Part shown: positions 24,011 through 34,565 of the stretch, piece by piece
Numbering within the stretch: the first letter of the stretch is position 1
Layout of the letters: each line of letters begins with the position of its first letter
Assembly: GCA_030272585.1 (NCBI GenBank)
Contig: BSYQ01000001.1
Span: 2,480,001-2,544,000 of the forward strand
Origin: Bryopsis sp. KO-2023
Lineage: Eukaryota; Chlorophyta; Ulvophyceae; Bryopsidales; Bryopsidaceae
Length of the DNA: 64,000 nucleotides
Reading direction: 5' to 3'
Notes under the pieces: model-generated
Seen by the model: the letters and a program-made list of their open reading frames with translations, nothing else
What the model was told of the DNA's origin: nothing
Databases searched by the model: none
Translations under genes and position numbers: made by a program

Positions 24011-27000
24011 TTTCAGTCAAGAGAAGGGCTGAGAATTTGGTGATGCAATGAAGGGAAATATATATATATTTTCTTTTTTCAAAGTGTTGGGTAAAAAGGG
24101 ATGGATCTTTTTTGCTTTTGGTGTCCAGAAATCTGGGGGTATCGATGAAGGAAACCCAAATAATGAAAGAACAATTCTGGAGCTGTGGATTATTTGAGAT
24201 CAGGATACTGTGTTTTTCTTTGGAGTCTATGTATATTTTCTGGGGATATTTGAGCAAGTTATAAATCAATGTTGAGACTGGGCAGAAAGATTGTTTTTGG
24301 GCCAAGAGACAGAAGTTGTTTAGTAATAGAAAATCTCCCACCGTCTAGATTTCCTCCAATCCCTCCCCCTCCTGGAAGTGGGGTGGGCAGTGAGGTGGTC
24401 AGAAGACGGGGGGAGAGTTTGTACGACTAAACAACACAATCGGCCCAGCAATCAGAAATGCAGGAGGGAGAATCTCCTCAAGGATGAATGTGAGATGCAA
24501 AGAGATGCATTTCTGCTGAGGTGCATAATGGGTGGAGATGCCCAAACTTGGACCAAAAAGCGATCGAGAGAAGAGATCAGCCAGGGATTCTGGAGGATTG
24601 TGAAATGCGAAAAAATGATTGAAGGCAGGAAATGTGACCTGGAGCTGCTGGGCCTTCTGATCGAAAAAAATCAGGTCAGAGTGAATGGGTCCATGAGGGT
24701 AAAGAAAAAAATGGAAGGAAATGAGATCCCAATTGGGGGTCGGCGCATGGAGAGAAGAATTGTGAGATTGGAGAAATTGGATTGAATGTGCGAAAGACAC
24801 GTGAATCTGTGTCTGTATTTTCAACTCGCACCTCCCCCTTTGGCCCCCTGTGATAGGCGAATTTGGATTCGCTGAGTTTGATCCAAGGAAAGGGCACTGT
24901 GGTGGAGGAAGAAGAAATGGTGGACTTGCGGTGGAAGACTGACAATGTAACAGACAGGGAGGAAAAGAACTGCTACAGACAAGCGGTCCATTTTGTTGAA
25001 GAGAATCAAGGGCATCGAATCGTGCTCTAGTTGGAAGATTGATGGGGCACTGTTAAATGAATGCTGCCTCAAGACCTACAGGACTCACCACCCCTCACAA
25101 GCAGCATGGGGGAAAGGAGCTGAAGAATGGCGTGGGTCATGGAATGTGTGTCAGCCATGGGTCCGTTTAGAATCTTTTGAATGGCTGTGATGAACAAATG
25201 ATGTGAAGAATTGATCCATGGGCACAACAGTTTTCGCCAAGAAGAGATAGTTTTTTTTGTTTCTTTTCTTTGGGGGAGGGGACAGGGGAATGCTTGGCTG
25301 CCTTTTGGCATGGGGTTTTTGTAATCTGTGATAGAGACCTCCCTCCTGCTCTCACCCATTACATTTATGATTCCAGAAATATCATTTGTCGCAATTTCTC
25401 CCGATGATTGCACCTCCAGACGAGGGTTGGGTTGGGTTCATCCAAGCTCACAACTCCAGTCTGACATAGGACCAACAACTATCCTTGTCGGATCCCATCC
25501 ATCAGTCAAGCCACGAATCTAAAACCGTGGAGGTGCAAGGAAATTTCGCTGATTCTTATCACTCTAGTTTCCCCAGTTGATAGAGTGCGCAGCAATGTCG
25601 CCAACAATAGCAGCACCCAGCTCCCAGGTGGAGATAGCGCCCCCAGCGAGCTCCAACCCTCGCGCTGAAGGTTTGTACTGCAGCATACCGTTTTCTTGCA
25701 TGCGAGGCCCATATGCTTGCATCATCAGCCTATTTCCTTGCTCACCATCCCGAACGGGGTGAAGTCCTTAGAAACTGCTTGTCTCGTTTTACGGAAGAGT
25801 GCGTTTGCGGGTTTGTTTCTTGGATTCAGTCTGACCCTAGTTGCGAAGTCGACTGTCTTTTATCCAGGAAATTTGTTGCTGCCCTGTATTGTTGGGAATG
25901 ACAGACATTGGCAAGAGGTGGCTTCATATTTTCCAGCCTTGTACATCAGATATTCAATTATGACCTTCTTGGCAGACTCGCTAATGATTTTGAAAATGAC
26001 GCTGGTTTTTTCCTGCAGATAATTGGATGTGTGCTATGCAGGGAAGGAGCCCAGGGGCTAGCATAGCGTAGCATAGGATGGAAATGGATTAGCACTGGCA
26101 TGGGATCAACACTGCATGGCAGTCACCAGCAGGTAATAAATGCTGCACATCCCATTCTGACCGCGACAAGAAGTAGGATGCTTATTATATTGTGGTTTTC
26201 TCAAACTTTGATGAAAAAAAAACATATGCCTGAATGGGGACACGTTGAATGCTGTGGGGTTGTTTCTTTTGCTGTTTTCTAAGCGGGTGACACGTTTTCT
26301 GATGTTTTCTTGCTTTTTCCATTCATTTGTTCAGACCCAGCCAGGATAGACTTAGGATGCCCAGCCAGCCCCGGTTTAGAAGAACAGCCCAGTGTAGAAG
26401 AAGCATTTAGACCTGCAGCATAGAAGCCTTCCCAGAGCCACCCCGACAACTGCATCCAACGGCGACTGGACACAAATGACACCACCCCTAGGTGATCGGC
26501 GAGGCAAGTGGGGGAAAAAAATGGAGCAGTTTCCTTGTCAGGAACATCCGAGGTGCCCCGGCCGCAGCACAAACAGAGGTTGAGGAGCCCCAGCTTTGCA
26601 AGCGCACCAAAGTGGGAGGTCTGGTGGGGGACTGCTGGCAGGAAAGGAGTGGTGGCAAAATAGGCCAGCAGGAACCTCAGTGGCAAGGGCCAAGTTTGCA
26701 GCCGAGGGAGTCCCAGCTCTGGAGGAGAACCTCAGGTGTGGGGCAGCCGCACATCGGACTTGCTGCTGGAACTGCTCAGGGATGGATGCTGACCCTGGTG
26801 GCAAGGGGTGGTGGTGTCAACGACGCGCCAATAGTATTTCGAGGGGGGTGGCCGGGAAGCATATAGCGCCTGCAGACAGGATAGAGAAGCTGGTGTGGTA
26901 GTGGGGGACATAGCATGGGGTCGGGTCCCGAGGAATCGGAGCATCCAGGCTGGCGTCGAAGGGAGTTGTTTTTTTCTTGGGGGATGGTGACAGCATCCCT

Positions 27001-29093
27001 CAAGGTTTTCTTTCTCCCTACCCTTAAAAAAGAAAAAAGGCATTGTCAAATAGGGACAATCTTGGGGGTTCGATCCCCTCGTGCCTTGAGTTCGATCTTT
27101 CTGCCAGTCCAGCAGTGTACTCCTGATTTCCCAGCAGCCGAAACCCGAACAATAATCTGATGTTGTTGAGCTCTCTCCTCAGAAAACATTGTCAAAAGAT
27201 TATCTCTTTTGTTCAACAGGGGTCAGCTGCGAGGCAACATTATCCACATCAGTCATCCTTTGGACCATTTCTGAATGGTTGTGAGGCAAGGCCATGTCTG
27301 TTCCATACGTTAAGCCACTTTGGCTCCGAGGCACTGCATTTGGAAGGAAATGCAATTGCTGTTGTTCCATGCCAGTGCAAGCATTTCCCAAAAAAAGATG
27401 TTCTCACAAAGAGGATTGCAAAATGGCCTCATTGGAAACCATCAAGGTACGAGCTCGTTTTCAAATGTTCAGTAGCGACCTAGCTGGGATTTCATGCCCA
27501 GTTGGTTTGGCGGGTTATTACGCTGACATCCAAAATCTTGATGAAGAACACAGCCAATGACCTCTTATTGTGTACTGGTCTAACAATGGCGGATGAATTG
27601 ACCATCAAGCTTGAAAGGGGATGTTTTCGAGTTTGCTGAAGCTTTTTGGTAAGAAATTCCAAGTGCTGCAGGGTCAATCCGATATCTATCAGTTTGTGTG
27701 TTCGGCTTCAAAAAGCAACAGCTATTCGAGCGTTCTTCAGAACCTGAAGGGAACTCAGACCACTGGACATTTCGTTGATAGATTTTACAAAAAAAATTGA
27801 TTTCATCCAGTTTATATACTCTAACAGTCTCCTCATAGTTCTCCAATAATAATTAAAAAAAGCCTAGCAAAAAAAAAGAACGGAATGCCCCTCCCACCCC
27901 CCACCCCAAAAAATACAAATCAGCAACCATCCCCCACAAAAACAGCAACCAGCTTCAAATCTGTCTTAACCAAAACCATTCCGTAAGAAGATAGGTCCTT
28001 CCGCACAAAATTGGACCATAAATTCTTGCCACAAAAGATCCAAGTATTAATTATGATCAAATAACAATACACTCCCAGGATTCATTCATCATTATCTCCA
28101 AAACGCGTATACTCTTCATATATTTTCTTGCTCATTCTTAAAAATGAAAACAAGTGTGTGTTAATTGTGGATTGAAGGTTTTGTTGGCATGAGAGTCCGC
28201 TTTGAAAATAGATTCAGAGAAACAGTCTACCCGCAAAATTTCAAGGGGTGGAAAAAGCATGGCATATTCTTGAAGTCCAGATGTGGTTACCCCAACCTGA
28301 AAACCAAACGATACGCTGATTGCTGGTCGGCACTTGAAGCTTTAATTCCCATTAGGGTACCGACCTGGGTTACGAGGGGGTGCATGAGCTACTTGGTTTT
28401 CAGATTGCTAAGTGGAAGACTCAGATTGGGAGGAAAAGGGGCCCAGAAATCCTACAGCATCTGTTTGCAACTGGAAAGTCACCCCCTATTGTCCTCACAA
28501 TTTCAGTGATTTTTCCAGCAAAGAAAGAGAACATTAACTGCAACAGAGAAACACAGCTATTATTGTTGTCATTTCAAAATGGCGTCACCTGAAATCAACC
28601 TCAAATCTTTCAATATTGTGGCAAAGCTCTGCAGGTTCACCCTTGCATCCAGTTTTTTTTCCACCAATACAAATGCAATTGATTGATACAAACACATCCA
28701 TAGAAAAAATAAATTCATAATTTCAGAGTCTTTCTCTTAAATTCACAGGTCCACAACTTTCTAGACTCTTTACAAAAAGAACTAACCCACCTAAGTGACA
28801 AGTGCCAATAGACAACCCAATAGCATCGTGATTAGTACATCTATCCAAGTGCCCCACTCAACATCTGTAACCACCAGGAAAAAGAGACAGCCCAAAATCC
28901 AAACTCCCTGAACAGCTGCCTTCTTCCCATTCATACTCTCCTCGTTCGTAAGAAGAACAAGCTTACTCCCACAAGCTTTGGGATGTTTTTTTCGTCTTAT
29001 CCATCGACTCATTTTGTTCTATCACCAGCATTGGGAAGTTGAAAATCGCCTGAATTTTCATTTTTAGGAGCTACAACAAATCTTATGATGATA
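24011..29093. other. Gene-poor region with weak coding-like fragments
   Basis: About 5 kb without a gene I can name. Open frames with fairly protein-like composition occur at 24378-24785 (+, 135 residues, charged), 27294-27560 (+, Cys/Lys-rich) and 28165-28592 (+). In the last, a segment after an AG acceptor at about 28353 reads GTDLGYEGVHELLGFQIAK, followed by charged residues. None shows a known domain or a convincing splice chain, so they may be remnants of transposons or genes. About 26330-26960 is a compositionally distinct GC-richer block. A tRNA-like structure lies at 27037-27087. Confidence 0.4.
27037..27087 (+). ncRNA. tRNA-like structure lacking a D arm (copy 1)
   Basis: A 7-bp outer stem (AAGGCAT with GTGCCTT, one wobble) encloses a TGTC/GACA stem with a longer loop and a T-arm-like hairpin GGGGTTCGATCCCC. 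The last holds a perfect RNA polymerase III B-box (GGTTCGANNCC). No D arm and no A-box are seen, so it is not a normal nuclear tRNA. It resembles the structures at 31159-31211 and 60829-60881. Confidence 0.45.
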
Positions 29094-29569
29094 CAGTAGA
29101 CACCGCTTTATCGAACACATTCGGGCCACGCTTTTTCGGGCATAATAAGCGATTGTTTTACAAAACGGTGGCTGACATTTCCCCTTTCCCAGACTGTCAT
29201 AGCCTCGGCGCTCCAGGCCCACTACCAAACGGCGCAAAGTTTCGGTTGTGACGTCCAGAATTAGAAGGTCGACAGTTGTGTATCCTTATTGCAAACGGTT
29301 GTGACGTCCAAAAACAGAAAAAGAAGGTCGACAGCTGCGTATTCTTAGTGCAGTGCGTCCGTTTTGTGCGACCGTTTCGCATTCCCTTTGCGTCGCGCGT
29401 TCTCCGTTCGACCATTCGCGAATGAAATTCGCGATTGGTTTGGCTGATTATCCGATGGTCGGGCTGATAAAACGATGGGTTCCCCCCCCTGAAAATTCCG
29501 TTCCTGGCGATTTCGGCTTAAAAGGCGGTGGGTTTGATTATCCGGGGGCGGACAAAGCGGTGTCTACTG
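29094..29569. mobile_element. Non-autonomous pogo/Tc1-mariner-type MITE, 476 bp
   Basis: Terminal inverted repeats of at least 17 bp (CAGTAGACACCGCTTT with its complement at the right end) are flanked on both sides by the dinucleotide TA, as for TA-targeting Tc1/mariner/pogo elements. CAGT(A/T)GA start sequences are common in pogo/Tigger TIRs. The inside has several GATTATCCG-like subterminal motifs and a tandem pair of about 65-base units with CGGTTGTGACGTCCA (about 29243 and 29295). No transposase is encoded. GC and CpG content are higher than in the flanks. Confidence 0.88.
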
Positions 29570-30837
29570 TATTAACAAACAATGCATTGATTACGTAATC
29601 ACCTTAATCACCTTAAATTTTCTTTTTTCAATTAATCACTTTGACCACTGTAATGTTCTCTTTGCTAGGAATCATTCGAAGGAGCACCCCTCAATTTCTT
29701 GAGGTTTGGTTTTTTTTTTCTTTTTCCGATTAAGATTGGATTTATATTTGGGGGAAGGGGGGAGGTTTGAAGGGTGCGGAAAGATATTGGTAATAGTTGC
29801 TGCAGAATATCAGTGCTTTTGCCACACATTTGTGCTTTTAAGTTCGTTTTTTTATTGTGGATGGGTGAATGGAAGAGATGAAGAATTGTCAAATTATAAT
29901 TGGAGGGTCAGGGGCTGGACTCGTGCTGTTGTGAAGAGCTGGAGTCGATTTCATTCTATCTTATCAAGTAAACTTTTGCACAGTTTTTGGCTTTTCCGTT
30001 GTATCGTTTTTGAAAAAAAAATTCGTGATAAATTAATATACACGGGTCTCAGGTGAATTCCTGAACAGATCCAAGAATGCATGCAACATTATGATTTACA
30101 CATTGTTCAAAAAAACAAGTCCCTCTTGCCACTTTCAGAACTTTCAAAGAAAAAATGAAACCCAGTTTGATGGTTGATTAGACTGTTCTCATGGTGAGGG
30201 GAAGAGCTCTTCTGGAACTACAAAGAAGCAGGAAACTCAACAACAATAAAAGGCTCCAATAGGCAAATACCTCCTAAAAATAGAAACATATTTAATTATT
30301 AATTGTATTCGTAGGTTTTTTTTCTTGGCTGTGACTGTGTGGTTTCCCTGTGTCAGGATGAGGAACTGAAATTCTGTCGCATTCTGTTTGTTCGATTTTT
30401 TGAGTCTGAAAAATTGTGATGAAGTGATGTGATTGATGGAAATGGGCTACGTTTTTGCAGAAAAGAAATACAGCAGGGGGAAGTTAGAATGAATGGGGCA
30501 CTTGTCCACAAAATGACTCAGCGTATCACTTGGTGATGTGATCAGGGGGATCAGGGGGATCATCCCATAGATTATGGTATTGCCTGAGATGCCCAGGGTG
30601 TTGGCACTCAACGGTGAGACCCTGGGTGTTGTGGGCTACGCACAGGATCTGGTGGGATTCGACAAATTCAACTCATCCTCCTGTGGACTCAAACTCGACA
30701 AACTTCAACCACTTTCACTAAAACCAATCCAACCGAAAAAAACAAAAAAACCTATTCTATCACTTTCGTTTCTCTCTGAAAGTGAAGAACAAAACCCCGA
30801 GAATTCACTGCACGACGATCATTTGTCTATTTAATTC
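29570..30837. other. Intergenic region
   Basis: About 1.27 kb between the MITE and the SINE-like element. I see no gene. Contents are T-rich runs (29709-29720, 30315-30325) and short open frames without family features. Confidence 0.4.
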
Positions 30838-31340
30838 CTCCACTTACAGAAGAAACCCACTCTGAAATCAGTATCGAAGTATTTCTTGCAACAGGCCTCA
30901 GAAGGAGCAGGCACTTCCTTTGTTTTCGCAGTGACGATGCTCTGTAGCATACCCAGGCTTGCATGCAACCAACATCCTTTAGGAGATAGACTCCCTCAAA
31001 AGGTCTTGGGAGGGGCCTCTTTCAAGGATGTGCGCAGAGCTCCATGCAGTTACCTGTGTGGTCCTCAAGAAATGTGTGAAAGTCCATGCTGCTGGACTTT
31101 AAGAGACGACCCAAAGCACTTGAAATTTGCCACTAAGATGATATTAACTTAGAAAAATAAGATCTGAGGGAATCGAACCCATATCATCGCCCATGAAATG
31201 CGACAGACCTTTTTTTTTTAATGGGAAAAAGAGAACGGCATTCGTTTCCTGAAAAAACCCTTGAAAAAAATCCACTTCTGTAAGTCCATGCCTGTGAACA
31301 GCACGTATCGTGCCAACCACAAGCATGGGCTCACAAAAAC
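30838..31340 (-). mobile_element. SINE-like dispersed repeat, copy A (inverted)
   Basis: Read on the - strand, this segment starts near TTTTTGTGAGCCCATG (about 31340), passes through a tRNA-like structure with a B-box (31159-31211), a block around AGGCCCCTCCCAAGACC (about 31010), and ends with GGGTTTCTTCTGTAAGTGGA (about 30838). The same order of blocks is found on the + strand at 60800-61130. Compared with that copy it has about 100 extra bases between the CTTGTGGTT block and the tRNA-like structure. No open frame is conserved in a way that suggests a protein, and no poly(A) tail is seen at the 3' end. Confidence 0.75.
31159..31211 (-). ncRNA. tRNA-like structure lacking a D arm (copy 2)
   Basis: On the - strand AAGGTCT pairs with AGATCTT (one G-U wobble), enclosing a middle segment and the T-arm-like ATGGGTTCGATTCCCT with a perfect B-box. 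It belongs to SINE-like copy A and is 53 nt long, like copy 3. Confidence 0.45.
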
Positions 31341-31351
31341 AAATTTTTTTT

Positions 31352-31389
31352 GGACTATGCACAAAGCTGGCTAGCTTTGTGCACAGTCC
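31352..31389. repeat. Inverted repeat, 16-bp stem with 6-base loop
   Basis: GGACTATGCACAAAGC and GCTTTGTGCACAGTCC are complementary except for one position and are separated by TGGCTA. It abuts the outer end of SINE-like copy A. Confidence 0.9.
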
Positions 31390-31531
31390 ACGATCCCTTT
31401 TCCAAGAAGAGGAGAAAGGCTCTCCACTTCCTGAAAAAAAGATCGCACCTGTTTAAAGAAGAGAAGGAAGAGGGTGACCACTTGGAAGAAGGAACAAGGT
31501 GTGGCTCCGCAAGGAAGGGGGTCTTGTCTTG

Positions 31532-31640
31532 AAGACCACTGAAGGATGCAGGCCTGGCTCCTTTTGAGCTTTACGATCTTTTTTTTTTTAAGACCACATA
31601 GAGATGCAGGCTTGGCTCTATGAGCTTCAGAAACTTTTCT
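31532..31640. repeat. Imperfect tandem duplication, about 58-bp unit
   Basis: AAGACCAC(T/A) followed by GATGCAGGC(C/T)TGGCTC and TGAGCTT occurs twice, with a T-run between the copies. Confidence 0.7.
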
Positions 31641-32247
31641 TGAATATCTTCTTTGATGTAAAAGGAAGAGGGTGGCCATACCCAAAGAAACACGACCAGA
31701 AGACCAGAAGCAAAGTGGAAAAGCAAAAAACGGCCGTGCACATCAAACAGATGTTGCAGGGGCTGGAGGAGGAACAAGGGATGACATAAGGTTTGATGGA
31801 AAATAAAAAAAAGATGGACACAATTGTTGGAGATCAACATATGACACGAACCAGACGCGGTATGCTTGATAGATGGAACATTCAAACTACTTGCTTGCTT
31901 TTGCTTGACCAAGAGAAACCTCAGGAGAAACCTTGAAACAACGAAGCCGACAGAACGAACGCACGGTGAAGTCAAGGACAGTGTGGGGTGACGGGTGGGT
32001 CAAAAACTGGGGAGAATTCTGTGCAGCGGGCTTAAATTCTCAAGCGCAAAGAATGATGTAATCAGTCGTCATCTGGGTCGGACTCGTCAGTTGTTGGCAA
32101 TCAATTCAACGCCCGCCAATCGCTGAGCGTTAATTTCCCACGTGGGTCACGTGCATGACGGTTTGTGTACATCCTTTTTACATTCATTGGGATGATAACG
32201 ACATGGGTGAGATGGGTGAGAGGTGTGATTATCTGCTGATCTGAGAA
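31641..32247. other. Intergenic region and probable promoter of the HAD gene
   Basis: No gene seen. The last 200 bases (about 32040-32247) are CpG-containing, with a CACGTGGGTCACGTGC motif near 32140 that includes a G-box-like CACGTG, and probably hold the promoter of the gene starting at 32248. Confidence 0.4.
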
Positions 32248-34052
32248 ATGGTGTTTTCCAGTTTTGGCAAAAGAGCACACACAATGGCGAGCTGCGGGAA
32301 CGTCGGCGACGTCCCTCGATCATTCTGTCTCGACGACGATGTGGAAGCCGTGCTTATCGACTTGGACGATACGCTGTATCAGGCGGAGGGGATCCACCCC
32401 GAGTTCCTAACTCGCATGGAAGGTATAGGTTGCACCTGTTTACTCTGATGGGCCCAATTTTATCAGTTTCGAAGGAAGTAAATTTCGCCAGAGAATAACG
32501 GGTGCCCCCAAGTTTGTCTGGGAAAGGTTAGCAAGGTGATCCCTCGACCTCCCAGAAAGTGACGTCGCAGCACTTGTTGATTTTATAGAGTACATGATTG
32601 CTGAGCACGGGTTCAGCCCCGAGGAGGCGGCGTCGAGTGTTCATGACTACTACGCGAAGCACGGGACGACTCTCGCGGGGTTAGTGGTACGGAGGTGATA
32701 TTTCAGACTTGACTTGAAAAAAAACTGAATGGATCAACCGAATCAAATCCTGATTGATATTGATTCATATTTATTTTTAAAAATTAGCTTGTTCTTGAAA
32801 AGGGCCCATGCAAACCAAAACTAATCTGACAGATCATCCACCTCCAATAATCCATAAGCAAAGGAAGCTGGTTGCCAATTTTTGCTCTATAATCGCTGAA
32901 GATCGATGGTGAAAATCACAGCTGAAAGTCTCAAAATAATTTGGGTTATGTCTTGTACAGGCGAGCGGGTATCCGGTCGACGTTGAAAAATTCCATCACA
33001 TGACGCACACTGTTGTGGATTTTGGAAAGCTGATTCGACCGGATCCGGAAATGCGACGGATGCTGTTGGCTTTGAAAAAGCCAAAGTATATTTTCACCAA
33101 CGCTAACACAGCTCATGCCAAAAGAATTTTAGATATTCTGGGCATCTCCGATATCTTCGTGGTGCGTTACTACAACTGTTTTTGCAGCAGGAGTTGAGGG
33201 CTATTCCCTCAGCTGTTCAAGTTTCCTGATCAAGAAATAGATCCCAACTTTTTTTTTAAATGTGTAGTAAAGATGTTGTGCTTATTTCTGTGGGGTTTTT
33301 TTCTGATCTCTGGATGAAAAAGGTGTGCTTCTTCCTCAGGATATAGTTAGTTTCGACACCATTCAGAGCTCAGCTCGAAGGAAGGGTATAAGCGATGGCT
33401 CCTGGGTGGTTTGCAAACCGAATCCCTTGGTATGGCTCTTTTTCTTTTTCCCTTCTATCAACTTGAGCAGAAGTCAATGATCCATCGATGAGTCATGTGT
33501 TGATTTGTTGGTTCGATTTTGGATGCAGGCGTTCGAACTAGCGCTGGAGCAAGTCAATGCGACAGCGGGCAAGGTGCTATTTTTGGATGATAGCGTGCGG
33601 AACATCAAGGCTGCTCAAGATATGGGGATCCCTTCTGTGCTGGTAGGTCTGGCTTATTCTTGGTTTTCGTTTCTACTGTGTGTGGGTTTTTGCCCTTGTT
33701 TGAATTTTGTGCGATCCTTCAATTGATCTGTGGGTTACCAGTGAAAAATTGATGAATTTTTTAGCGCCATGAAAAGCGGAGGATCTCGCTGCTGATTGGC
33801 TAAGGTCATTCTGAGCATTGAGCCCTGAAGTTGAGGGGTGGTCGAAAAAAATCTAGCCACATTTAGGAGTTTTGCATGAGATTTCAAGAATGCACCTGTC
33901 CATTTGCACAGGTTCATCAGGGCGACGTGCCAGAGGGGATAGAATTTGGGATACAATCTCTCAAAGACTTTCCATTGGTGGCTCCAAAATATTTTTTCAC
34001 TGAGCCAGGCCCGTCCTCCCAACCGGTGAATGAACCAACCCAGATGTGCTAG
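32248..34052 (+). CDS. HAD-superfamily hydrolase, pyrimidine 5'-nucleotidase (SDT1/PHM8-like)
   Basis: Predicted Mg2+-dependent nucleotide monophosphatase of HAD subfamily IA, close in layout to yeast Sdt1/Phm8 and plant homologues. Exons: 32248-32422, 32589-32686, 32961-33161, 33340-33429, 33529-33642, 33912-34052; 819 bases, 272 residues, phases consistent. HAD motifs are complete: I LIDLDDTLY (nucleophile and acid Asp at about 38 and 40), II FTNAN (Thr about 137), III Lys in VVCKPNP (about 184), IV LFLDDS (about 208-209). The cap domain includes EEYMIAEHGF and YYAKHGTTLAGL. The last exon (GDVPEGIEFGIQSLKDFP) matches the family C-terminus. ATG 32248 and an in-frame ATG at 32284 are both possible starts; I chose the first. 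The SDT1 branch favours UMP and CMP, but the substrate here is inferred. Confidence 0.92.
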
Positions 34053-34354
34053 CAAGATTCATTGAGGCTCAATTTCTTTGGGTTTTCTTGTTTGATATTT
34101 TTATCAGTCTCCCCTTTTTTTTTACATTCTTTCCCCTTCTGTTTGGGATATGGTTGGGCATGCAGTTCGGTCCTCAGGAAGCCAGCGGTTTCTGGTGCTG
34201 GATTTTTGCCTCTTTTCAGTTTGATCAAGTTTGAGCGAAAAGGGAAAATTTAACCGATGGCTGAAATTCTCGAGGCAGGTGGTTTGATTTTTTTAAAATA
34301 AGAAAGACTCTGACAGACAAATGCTAGATTGATTGATAGATCATCAGAGTGTTT
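34053..34354. other. 3' flank of the HAD gene
   Basis: T-rich sequence without a gene; it probably contains the 3' UTR. Confidence 0.4.
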
Positions 34355-34565
34355 CTTTTCAGAGCTGAAACTTTTCAGAGCTGAAACTTTTCAATTTTTG
34401 TGGCCATCAGAATGTAATTGGTTCAGTTTGATGATATCGATTGCGGAAGTTTAAAAAAATGGTTTTCTTTTCAGAGCTGAAACTTTTCAGTTTTTGTGGC
34501 CATCAGAATGTAATTGGTTCAGTTTGATGATATCGATTGCGGAAGTTTAAAAAAATGGTTTTTCT
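34355..34565. repeat. 96-bp tandem duplication
   Basis: CAGAGCTGAAACTTTTCA through GCGGAAGTTTAAAAAAATGG occurs twice in direct order with a 96-base period and almost no differences, which points to a recent duplication. An extra partial unit (CAGAGCTGAAACTTTT) precedes the first copy. Confidence 0.92.

Noticed and set aside
34046-34234. Alternative last exon for the HAD gene (GPQEASGF...)
   Set aside because: Although an acceptor exists at about 34164, the exon at 33912-34052 is in phase and carries the conserved family C-terminus, so it is preferred.
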